A program made the translations under genes and the position numbers. Shown in pieces: positions 16,372 to 26,533 of a DNA stretch of 64,000 bases. The stretch comes from Dichomitus squalens LYAD-421 SS1 (taxonomy: Eukaryota > Basidiomycota > Agaricomycetes > Polyporales > Polyporaceae): positions 104,907 to 168,906 of the forward strand of contig NW_006766949.1 of NCBI RefSeq assembly GCF_000275845.1, in the 5' to 3' direction. The notes under the pieces are model-generated. The model was not told the DNA's origin. It did no database searches and saw only the letters and a program-made list of their open reading frames with translations. Each line of letters starts with the position of its first letter. The first letter of the stretch is position 1.

Positions 16372-18889
16372 ATGACGTCCCCGTCTCCTCCCTCCACCAT
16401 TGTCTCCGTGCCCATGAGCGACAAGGCTGATCAGCCTCCAGAGGATATCATAACCTTCGAGCACGACGACCCAGACGACCCAAAGAATTGGTCCGTCCAG
16501 AAGAAGCATCTTACTGTCGCTCTCGCTAGTCTCTACACATTCTCCGGTATATTCGGGTCCGCGTTTTATGTGAGCATCTCTCACGTTCTGTCCAAGCCCT
16601 CGTACTGATGGGTATGGTTGATGTTAGGCTCCCGGAGAACCAGAACTTCGGGAGAAGTATGGTATCAGTGCCGATGTCTCGAGCTTGGGTCTAACGTTGT
16701 ATGTGCTTGGTTTTGGTCTGGGTCCCTTGTACTGTGCGTCTTCCTGCTTGAACTCATACATCACACTCCTAAGCTGATAACCGACCTATAAATAAGGGGG
16801 TAAGCGTTCGCATCCACCAAGCTCAAGTCGGGTCTACTGAACTCGCTTAAGGACCAGCGAGTGAGTTGCAAGGGAGAAGACTGCCTTACAACATATCCCA
16901 GTTGATTATGATCGGTGAGCTCGGTTACAATGATGTCAGCAGTCTGCTCCTTCACATCTAAGACTATCTCAGCGAGCACCGCTTGCTCTGCATTCATCCC
17001 GAATATCGCTGCCATACTTGTCTGTGAGTAATTCTCTGTACCACTGGCGCTGTAGGCGAAAGTTGACGCATGTTGAGGCCGGCTTAGTCCGATTCATATC
17101 TGGATGTGCTACCGCTGCCGCTCTCACTAAGTGAGTTTCACCTTTGTCATGCTCGGGAAGTCTGTGATTGCTAATCTCCCAAAGCGGTCCGGCGGTTATG
17201 GCAGAGTACGCAGGTTGCAGTCAGTCGATTCGGCGTCGTGGCACTGAACTAGGCCTCGCAGCTTATATCCACATGATTTACGAGGACTCGGCCGTTGTAA
17301 GTGACATGTGCATCGCTGTGGTGTTCATGCTGACCGTCTTATAGCTACAAGGCGTTTGTACGTATCACACTTCAGCTATTCTGCTAGGTTTCTAAACACC
17401 CGCTGCTATTTCCTGAAGCGCGTTGTGTGCGTTCACTGCCCCCTGCCTGGCGACTTTGTTTGGATTCTTTGTCGCAGCACGTACTCACGGGTGCGTCGCG
17501 TATCCCACTAACACTCTATTGCAACTTAGCGCTGACTTGTCTTGAAGGTCATGGGTTTTGAAGGTTCAATTCTTCTTCAGTGTCGCCATATGGCCCTTGT
17601 TCTGGGTTTTCCCGGAGACATATTCCCCAAAGATACTTGCTCAGCGCGCCAGTGCTTTGCGAAAATCAGGGAGAGTGAACGCAGTCGCAGCTCATGAAAT
17701 GTATCCTATGACGATGAAAGAGATCATACATGGACGCATTTTGCGACCATTCAGTGGGTTCAACCGTAGTCATGCACTTGACAACACTCACAACCGAATT
17801 TCGATACAGAGATGATCTTGTACGAGCCTATCCTACAAGGCGCTACTATATGGATCAGTATCACTTACGGCATCCTCTAGTATGTATCCAGTCGAAGCTC
17901 TCAAAATAACTGATCTGATGGCATCGCAGCTTCTACTTTGAAATGTACTCCGTCGTGTTCTTCGTGCAGGTACGTGTTCCCGTCGTCATCGACACTTAAC
18001 TGGTGGGAACCCTACTCCTCAGCACGACATTCCGTTCGAACTCTGTGGCCTCATGTTCCTCTTCGTTCTGTTTGGGATGGTACTATCTGTCGTTACATTC
18101 GATACCATGCTGAAGATTTCGGAGCGCATGCGCGTACCGATTGTTGAGCGGATCGATACCAACCTACCGGCTGAGGAGACTCAGCTCAAGATAGTCATCC
18201 CTGCATGGTGATTTCTTCACCCACTTCATTTGATCATCCTCTCTGATTGGCGTTGCTCGCGCTTCCATACTCTAGTTTGCTCCTCCCCGCCTCTCTGTTT
18301 TGGTTCGCCTGGTGCGTAGAACGATCAGCTGACATGCCCGTGAGGTTGTTGATAACTCCTCCAGGTCGAGCGGACCGGGAACACATTGGATAGTCCCAGC
18401 ACTTGCGGGTATACCATTCGGATATGCTACCTTGAGCATGTTCTTTGCATTCACTGCATAGTAAGTGTCGGAAACTACCCGCGCATCTTCCCCGACTCAC
18501 TTACAAACCATTGGCAGTGTCTCTCGCACGTTCACCTTGTATGCGTCTAGCGCCTCCTCGGCCAATACGATCGTTCGGTCTATCATTGCCGCGATATTCC
18601 CCGTGGTCGCCCACACCATCACCGATAACGTGGGCACGGAGTGGGGTAGTACGTCCTTATCCTCTTATAATCTCACCCTCGGTCCCTGTTCTCATACGCC
18701 ACGCCAGTCTCCATCTTCGGCTTTATCTCGCTCGCTCTCATACCGATTCCCTTCATATTCGTGCGATACGGACCGGAGTTACGGAATCGCTCTCGGTACG
18801 CGCATGAGGCTAGGGAGCTTGCCGCAAGACTACATAGGCCACAACAGCCGGCTACCGACAATACCAGTCTAGATCGGCAGGGTAAGTAA
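16372..18889 (+). pseudogene. Eroded MFS multidrug (DHA1-type) transporter
   Basis: The N-terminus is typical of fungal DHA1 proton antiporters (DDPKNWSVQKKHLTVALAS at about 16,465-16,525; exons 16372-16569 and 16628-16733). The C-terminal half is also readable through several introns: ETYSPKILAQRA near 17,620, ITYGILYFYFEMYSVVFFVQ near 17,860-17,970, SSGPGTHWIVPALAGIPFGY near 18,365 and a last exon ending at TAA 18887-18889. Between them, 16,734-16,960 should encode loop 2-3 with the GRR motif, but no frame reads it. The TM5 antiporter motif near 17,200-17,350 is also unreadable (only RRRGTELGLAAY before it). Loss of both invariant regions suggests a decaying gene. A heavily intron-split functional gene that I could not resolve is the alternative. 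Confidence 0.65.
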
Positions 18890-19273
18890 CATATGAAATT
18901 CAATTATCCGAGCTACAGCAGTAACCGCACCAATTGAATCGGCAACAGTAAAACCAGCGGGAGAGCCAGTCTAGGATCTTGCGTAGACTTGCAGCCTTAC
19001 GTCATGTCGAATACACATTCGCGATGATCATGCGATTGCAATATCACCAGAGGCACCATAATGTGCCGCATCACTACGTCCTCGATTCAATTCAATGTGA
19101 GGTGTTTGACCAGCACGGTGCTCGCAATCCACAGACTAGGTCACAACCTCGGCAAATCTAACACAGCAATGCCGCAATCCTGATTTGGACTCCTGGCGAG
19201 TACAGTCTACAATAATACTATGGACATAGCACTCCTACACAGCCCGGTACAGCATTGACGTGACCAAGAATGT
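18890..19273. other. Short intergenic region, nothing seen
   Basis: This lies between two convergent genes. No open frame of note, no repeat and no RNA gene was recognised. Confidence 0.5.
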
Positions 19274-19916
19274 TCACGTCTGTAGCACGCTACCTCCAGC
19301 CACTGGCAACCTATACTGCGAGAGATCGCGCTCGCGCCATAATGTCTCCTCTGAATCAGTATCCTGGTTTTTCCTAGTCTTCGGTCTCTTGCGCTGGCGA
19401 ATCTCGCATATCATGCCTTTCTCGTTGCAGCGGGCGCAGGGGCGAGACTCGCCACATGTCTTTCGCGCGTCGTGGCAGCTTGTGCACTAAAACGCCGTAA
19501 GTCAGCGAAAGCTACTCCAACATGGTCTGGTAAACCAAAGACTAACAGCGGCCCGTACTCGCTTTCGAGTATTGCGAGGAGCACCGGCAATGGTTGGGGG
19601 TTCCACATCGCCGCCAGCAGTGCTGTATGAGCCATCGGTTTGTATCATGTGCCTTATTTCCCATGCAATGGCATCCATATGTTCTTGAATGATAGAGAGC
19701 CGACTCATGATATCTACCCATATTCACGCTTAACACTGGAGGGTAATATCATACTACAGAGTACGCACCTGGGATATAGCACATGCTATTCAAAGTGAAA
19801 TATGGGTTTACCCCGAGCTCTGGGTTTGAGGACGACATGACAGTGTCAGGGAAAGATGCAAGGTACTGCGGAAGGGACCATGTAGGGAGGAAAGCCTGGC
19901 TAGTTGCGTTGTCCAT
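19274..19916 (-). CDS. Small Zn(2)-Cys(6)-type DNA-binding protein (family member D)
   Basis: Three exons (19916-19769, 19713-19547, 19486-19274) give 175 aa with correct phases at both joins. Exon 3 opens with the zinc cluster CTSCHDARKTC, then RPCARC and a sixth Cys (spacing C-x2-C-x6-C-x5-C-x2-C-x6-C), followed by basic RQRKRPKTRKN. KRVRAA sits directly before the intron that precedes the first Cys, as in the other family members here. Residues 50-75 (RLSIIQEHMDAIAWEIRHM) could form an amphipathic helix. A TATATATA box 38 bp upstream supports this start. Probably a nuclear DNA-binding regulator; the target is unknown. The protein is short and lacks the long fungal regulatory domain. Confidence 0.7.
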
Positions 19917-20751
19917 GGGATGAGAGCTACCGAATGAAACGTAAAAGACTGCTGTATATATACGCTAGCATTGTCAAACCTAGACTTGCGAAAAGAGGCA
20001 GAGGAGCGCACGTTACGGCCTGTCGATAAACCATGATGGATGCTATACATCCCTAGACCCTAGACCGGTGGTTCGCTGACCTAGCACACACAAAGACAGC
20101 GGGCTGATAGGATTTGATGCGTACACGTTGAAAACGCATGGTGTACAGCTGGATAACCAGCAAGTTTCAGGATCGACTCAACCGAGATATGCAATGGGAG
20201 ACATGAAGAATTACGCTCCCAGGCCAACCGGGCCGCGGCCGGAGCTCACGTGTATCCGTTCGGAGTCTGCCCTTGACATTGACGGCGCTACTTTAGCTAC
20301 CAGGGGGCAGTGACTTAGCCAGATATTTGCAGGCGCCTTCTGCAACGTGTGGTAGAGATATCCCAGGATCCTGGATATCCCCCCTTCTCCTACTGTCCTG
20401 AATGCTCTGAGATGGCCTGCTCCGCCCAATTTGCGCTCTGTCCCCTGCAGCGCTCTGGCTTTGGTTCTGTGGCAAACCTGGGGCGAGCTTCTCTGGAGAA
20501 ACTGAACCCCAGATCCGAAGAGTTACAAGACTGGACGCTTGACGCCGCTGCGTGTATCATTGACACAATCCGACTAATTTTCGCAAACGGATTCTGAGCA
20601 GCTTTGCGCGCTCTCTGGTGGTATTTGATAATCAGCGCAATGAAGATCAGGCTATGTATCCCATTGAACTACGCACTTCGTCTCCTCAACGTCCCAATGT
20701 GTGGGAATTACGATCAGCAGTGTCCGTCCGCCATAAGATATACCACAGACG
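19917..20751. other. Intergenic region between two Zn-cluster loci
   Basis: It contains the gene D promoter. Nothing else was recognised; open frames at 20128-20313 and 20349-20597 look like chance. Confidence 0.4.
19954..19963 (-). promoter_or_regulatory. TATA box of Zn-cluster gene D
   Basis: GTATATATAC lies 38-47 bp upstream of the chosen ATG at 19916. It supports that start and suggests a short 5' leader. Confidence 0.5.
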
Positions 20752-21063
20752 TTACGGTATGGTTTTCACGATCCAGCTTGTGGGAAGATTAGCTCTAGAG
20801 CAGTTGCTGCCCCCTTCCTTGAGTTTCAATGCACAATCCGAATACTGGCCGGCCTCTCTGCGTCGAATGCACTGTCCGCAGGGGCGGGCTTTATCGCGTG
20901 GATTCCGCGTATCACGACATCTTGCACACTAACATAGGGCATGAGTCGAGCCTCAATGTGTACGGAGTATCGCGTCAAAACATACCTCGGCTATCGTGCG
21001 TCTGCCAACGCTGGTACGTATTTGCTTTCTGGGCCATCGTTTCGGGTGAGGCGTCGGGGATCG
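20752..21063 (-). pseudogene. Decayed Zn-cluster relative (family member E)
   Basis: A 177-nt exon (20928-20752) opens directly after an AG acceptor with C-A-R-C and continues to RPCGQC and a sixth Cys. This is the same layout as the other family members, but the third ligand is Arg (CGC) where Cys (TGC) is expected: CARCRDTRNPRDKARPC. A short upstream segment ends in GRRTIAE at a GTATGT donor (20985), giving a 57-nt intron and the usual basic run before the first Cys. No convincing 5' exons were found further up. I read it as a pseudogene or a gene that has lost zinc binding. Confidence 0.5.
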
Positions 21064-22515
21064 TTATGAGATGATTGTGTGTGACATGTTCACTACAGCG
21101 GCGTGAAGGCACGAGCAGTTACGGACTCCTACTGGACCCGTCTCGAATGGTTGGAAGACACGGGTCAATGCGATCAACTTCACTTTCATGCAGAGAAAAA
21201 CATACCAAGGTACTAAGTGACATACATAGACCACAGACGGTCCAACACACTGCTCCGGGAGCTCAAGCTTAAGAAGTATTTTGGAGATGCTTCGGGAGTT
21301 TGGTGTGCGATGTTTACGGCTTAGTCCTTGCATCAACAGTGCCGTGCCGAAGCACTTCAGGGACAACGGGAATCTGCAGAATTTGGGGCTGAGATAGGAT
21401 GACTGACCTTAGGCTGTATCACGCCGATACGTGTAATAGAGTTAAGCTAGAGCTATGATATACCGTTTGAGTGGGTCCGTTTGCACCCGTAGCATTTGTG
21501 GGCGCACACTGGCACCCATTGCTCGCGTAATGGACGCCGAGCGGGATAGGTTGGCGCTGTGGAGCAGTGATTCCGGAGGGAGCTTCTAGGCCCTAATGCT
21601 TCGTTTTACGGTCGGCAGGCCGCGGAGCATAGTCGGTGAGGAACAAAGCCACAACCGCCTGTTTTCTCCGAGGACGGGATGTGAAGTCCGCATGAATAAG
21701 GAGAGCCCTGCCCAACCCCTGTGTTGAAGCCATGTTGACAGATTCCGCTACTTACACGCGGAGGTTTTGTAGGTGTACTGTATATCGATATTTAAGTAAT
21801 TATTCGAATGGGAGGATCAAGTCCCTGTTCAGGTGAAGGCGGCCTGGGCCCTCGGCGGTCCTCCAGCCGAAAAAACCTACTTTGGACGCGCGACCGCGAA
21901 GGAAGACAAAGTTTCTTGGTGGTGTGAGCTTTCGAGACCATTGCGGATGACCTGGCACAGAGATCCATACTCTGTAATGGCTACCAGGGCCCCAAGTGGT
22001 AGTATCGTCTCTGTCCCGTACTACTGCACATGCACATTCATTGTTTCGTCGGAGACCAGCTCAAGCAGATTCGACCTCGAGCGATGAAGTTCCGCCTCCA
22101 AGAGCGTCGCTTGAGGACAGGACGGATAAACAGTTCAACGAGGTTCGAGCACTGCACTCCTCAAGGGCAATCGTAGTCGCCACATGCAAACCTTAAGTTG
22201 CGCAATACCCACGGACGCCACCTTTGAATATACCCGAGCATACTCCGGCGGTTTAAGGCCCACATCAGGCTCGGGCCTTGCGGGTCACATCAAGTCTTCG
22301 GAGTCGACTAATTGTCCATCTATACTGGACGCTGACAGGTGGAAGGGAAGGGAGGTGTATATTAAGCGCGGAGGCCATGACTACCACGTGGATTATAACG
22401 GCAATGTTTTACGGGCGTCAGGGGGTGAGTAAGACGGCCAGGTCAGTCTACGATAGTGAGGATGCGCATGGAAGGGCATTAGAGAGGCTATCCATTAGGA
22501 GAACGTGGGAGGCAT
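21064..22515. other. Gene-poor stretch
   Basis: I could identify no gene here. Plus-strand open frames at 21833-22087 and 22184-22432 have ordinary composition but match no family I know, and they are not joined by convincing splice sites. No terminal repeats were seen. Confidence 0.4.
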
Positions 22516-23705
22516 TTATGCCTCAACGAAGTCCTTGACGTTCTTCAGCCAGCTGACGTACTCCTACAAAGCAGATCAGAAGGTCAGATCAATGTTGGAT
22601 GTGCGAAGCGCATGGACAGACCTTCTGCTCCTTGTGCTCAGCGTACTCGGGAACAAAGTACGCGAGCGTCTGGTTGATGCCGCGTTCCTGCAGGAACTTG
22701 TCGAACTCGTCCTGCAGCGAGATATCGAGGGTGTCGAACTGGAATGCGTTCACGGTGAGCGCGACTACACCATGACGTCACAACCGCCTATTCTCACCTG
22801 AGGGCCGAGGTAGTAACCCCTGCGCTTCCAGTCCGCTTCGGCGGTAAGCTCGGTACCGACCTTGGCGTCGCTGTAGTATGAGATGTTGTCGATGACGAAC
22901 GTGCCCTCCTGGCACATCGCGTCGATGGTGAGCGCGCCAGGGGTGGAAGCCTACGCAGACGCCGTTAGCAAGCGCCAAGGCAACGTACAGAAGTCACAAT
23001 ACGTGCCTTGGTGAACGAGAAGGAGCAACGGATAGGGTAGGCGTGAAGGGGTGCGTCAGCATCCTCGGCGCCCTCCTCAACACCCTCCTGGCCCTCCTCG
23101 AATTCGGCCTCTTGCTCCGTCTGGATGTCGGCGATGGAGAAGATCAAGCGAATGCTGAAGAGCCAGCAAGTCAATATATAGCACTCGGATCAATTGCGAA
23201 ATACGCACTCTTCGTTGCCGAATTTGCGAGTGAGAGTGACCTCATCCAATCCAGGGGTGTCCTCGATCTGCGCGCGATGTTCGTCACCAAGTTCAGTCTC
23301 ACGCACACGACGCATTCAAAGCGAAAAGACTCACCGACCAGGTGCCCTGTGCCTTGAATGCCTTCAAGAACTCGGGCTCAGTCGGTGGGGCGGCTTCGGT
23401 CTCGTACTTGAGCTCCTCCGCAAGCCTCTGCGTGAGAGCAACGTCCGCTGCAACAACTGTCAATATCTGCAATTCTTGCGTACCCTACGCTTGCGCCGTG
23501 CAAAGCCACGGAAGTTCGAGTTGAGATAAGGATACTCACAAGCACCCTCGCCAAGTCTTTTTGCAGACACGGAGAACGCTCTTGACGCAACAGGCGCAAC
23601 GCGCGCAGCGACAGTAGCGCGAGCAACGGCACGTGTCGCTGAGCGAGCAGCGAGCGACCGAGAAGACGAAGCGGTGAGCTGACGAAGAGCACGAAGGGCG
23701 GACAT
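22516..23705 (-). CDS. MAM33: Mitochondrial matrix acidic protein, MAM33/p32 family
   Basis: Trimeric acidic protein of the mitochondrial matrix (p32/C1QBP family), linked to mitochondrial translation and respiration. Seven exons (23705-23540, 23447-23335, 23267-23209, 23154-23007, 22950-22798, 22738-22622, 22563-22516) give 267 aa, the family length. The N-terminus is a clear mitochondrial presequence (Arg/Ser/Ala-rich, no acids for about 40 residues). The family core follows: GLDEVTLTRKFGNEDIRLIF, an acidic stretch EEGQEGVEEGAEDADA, YYLGPQFDTLDISLQDEFDKF and the C-terminal EYVSWLKNVKDFVEA. Intron 4 has a GC donor (AAG/GCACGT at 23006). The alternative GT 18 nt further on would leave an implausible 38-nt intron and add six foreign residues. 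An ATG at 23720 would extend the start by five codons. Confidence 0.93.
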
Positions 23706-24748
23706 GGTAGACAGAGACACGAACGTCGAGCAGAACGATGGGAAGGGGTGTGTGAGCTGGAGCTGGAAAAGAAGCCACGGCGCGTCTCGACACCAAATAT
23801 TCGAACTGCATAGGCGCGCGGGGGTGTCTCGGGTCTTTGTTTGGCAGCAGCCCTGGAAAATAACAAACTCGGCCCCTTCCCGAGTTTACCGTCGTTCATG
23901 ATTGCCGAGGAACGGGTACCAAGTAAGTACGCGGAAGCAGGTTTCCAGTGAGTTCGTGAGCCACAAAAAGCTGCGTGTATTACTTTTTGCGACCACTATT
24001 AATGCGAATATACGACCGAACACAGCACAAAGTTCTACCGCGATGGAGGCACATACAAGCCAATCTGAGCAATCATCCACAAAGTCCTAGCTTCTACGTA
24101 CTCTGGGGGTGTACATGAAGACAGTTTGTGCGATGCGCAATTTTGTAGCAGTACAACATCGAGCCAGAAACCATAGACATGTCACCGAGAAACGAGGCAC
24201 GACAGGGAACACAGACAGAACTGAAAATAGGTAGCTACGGGCATGGCGGAGCCACTCTGCACAACCCAAATATGATAATCGTACACAGCCCAAACATCTT
24301 ACAAAACCCCTCTGCAGCTGTCTGGCCAGCAACAGCGTCCGACCGCGCCTCCCCATGTCAGCAACCCGTTCGACAGGACAATAACGTCCGCGCGTCTTCA
24401 CACGCCTGTATCAGGCGGAAGAGCGCAAGCAGGATGCCCGCGATGTGGACATCGTGGGTGGTCGAGGTGCGACAATGGAGGCGGAAAGCCAAATGACACT
24501 GTTGGTGCCCAAAGAGCGTGAAGACAGGTTCAGCGCCATGCGCAGGCACAGGCGGAGAGCCTAAGACTGAGACCGAGACCGAAGGGAAAGCGTGGCACGA
24601 GACGGGAGGCGGGGCGGAACAGGAGCAGCATAATCAGAACCTTGATAGCGAACAAAGTGTAGTCAGGAGAGGCGAGGTACTAACGAGAGCGCGTGAGCGG
24701 GAGTAGCATTCGATAGAAGACCGGTGACCACGGTCGCCGACCCAGGAA
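23706..24748. other. Intergenic region, no gene seen
   Basis: This holds the MAM33 promoter and probably the 3' UTR of the downstream minus-strand regulator. Short open frames are scattered and unconvincing. Confidence 0.5.
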
Positions 24749-26533
24749 TCACATCGCGGCCATGAGCGGCCTGGGCTCCGGCCCGCCGAACGCAGCGACA
24801 GGTCCCGAGCCAGTAGACGGGTCGACGTGGCCTGCATAAGACGGGGGAGGCGGCTGCTGGGGCTGAGGCGGTGGGTGCTGGTCCTTCTCCAGCTGGACAA
24901 CCCCTGCGACCCCTGAATCACCATTCGGGGGTTGTTGCTGCACGTCGACCTGCGCCGCCTCCTTGGTCTTCTTAGAGGCACGCCCGCTCTCCTCCCCATT
25001 CTTCGCGCGGGAGCGCTTCTTCCCCTTGCCAGCGTCAGCAGAAACCGAAGCACCATTGGCAGTTGGCGGCGCAGACGCAGAGTCGGGCTTCGCAGTGCCG
25101 TTCGGCGAAGCTGCAATTGGGGTAGGGATGAGGGGAGGGTACGGCATCGGCCCACCGGGGTATCCGTATGGGGTAGGATACATTGCGGGGTAGGAGGGGT
25201 AGAAAGGATGGTGCATTGCGGGGGGAGCGCCATTTGCGCCTTCAGGGTGTGGTTGCCCGTCAGGTGCGGCAGGGACGTAGCCCATTGGTGGAGGATATAC
25301 GTAGGGGAAAGAGTAGCCCTCAGGCGGCATAGGATAACCAGCGGGGGGTGGTGGTACTGCCGCCGGTTGCTCATTTGTTGCCTCCCCGCCCTCTGACGAT
25401 ACTACTGGATTAGTGTATCTGCGACGATCCTGAATGGGCTGGAAGACTGACCTGCACTTCCTTCTCCGCTCGTAGCACGGTTCTTGCGCTTGTAAGGACC
25501 CCGCTTGATGCCCTTCTTGCGTTCTTTGCGGACACCGTCCACGCAAGTCTCTGCAAGTCCGTATTTGATGCAGCGCTCACATGGCCGTGCCTCGTCGCAG
25601 CGTTTGCAGGCACTTGCGCAGTTGGTGCACTGTAGACAAGGATGATATCAGGACAAGATCCGTAAGCGCTGTATAAAAAAGAGGGGGAGCGGGGACGGAA
25701 GGACAGCCCGCGGAGTCAACGAACGTTGCCAGCGTTCTTAATGCGACCGAAAGCGCCATGGCCGCAAGCTCGCCGATATAAATGAAATCCTGAGACATTG
25801 CACCACCCGCTATCTATCGAAAAACAGCCCCTAGACGTAACATGACAATGAGGCGTTCACGCTCGTGGACTCATTGAGGTGACTGAGACGGGAAACTTGG
25901 TGGCGAGGGTCTGGATCTGGCCGCTCTTCGCCAACCCGTTTCCGTGTGGGAGAGCAACGGCGATCAATTATCGCCAGAAAAGGGCCGCCAAAGCTTCCCG
26001 CCCGACCGGTGGTTTGCACTTGTATGGCGCGAGACGAGTAACACCGGCGAACGCGTGCCAGGGCGCACATTGGATAGGGGGCATGACGAAAAGTGGATTA
26101 CTCACCGCCATCTTGACCTGCTTTCTCTTCGGCTTAGGGGGCGGCTGCGGGGCAGGCATCCCCGGTGCAAAGGGATAACCTTGACGTACGGTAAATCCCC
26201 GTGGTTAGCTTCCAACATCTGCAAATGGATAGACTAAGACTCACCTGGCGCTGTCGGGGGAACAGGGTACGCATACACCATGCCCGGAGGAGGCGGGGGG
26301 ACTGCCATAAAGAAGGGCGCGACGGATTGCGACGGCGCACCATTCGGATTGTTAGGGTCGTGGTGAGACGGGTCTGGGACGGGGTAGGCGTAGAAGGGCG
26401 GTGGGTACGGCCCCGGCGGTGGATAGTGGCCGCCATAAGCTGCTGGAGGGTAGTGGGCAACGGCGGGTGGTTGAGGAGGCTCGTGAGGGCTGGAAGAGGC
26501 CGATGAGGATGCCTTGGACTGATCCGCCGACAT
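24749..26533 (-). CDS. Zn(2)-Cys(6)-type transcriptional regulator, Pro-rich
   Basis: Four exons (26533-26245, 26179-26106, 25629-25452, 25404-24749) give 398 aa. The first 120 residues are Pro/Tyr-rich low complexity, ending in a basic PKPKRKQVKMA. Exon 3 begins exactly with the zinc cluster (CTNCASACKRC, RPCERC, then Cys after eight residues). The conserved basic run RKERKKGIKRGPYKRKNR follows and probably contacts DNA. The C-terminal half is again Pro/Tyr/Gln-rich with a basic patch (GKGKKRSRAKNG), as in transactivation regions. This cluster plus basic run is highly conserved among basidiomycetes, so the gene is likely the conserved ancestor type of the small family here. Intron 2 (476 nt) is far longer than the others. 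Nuclear regulator; targets unknown. Confidence 0.85.
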
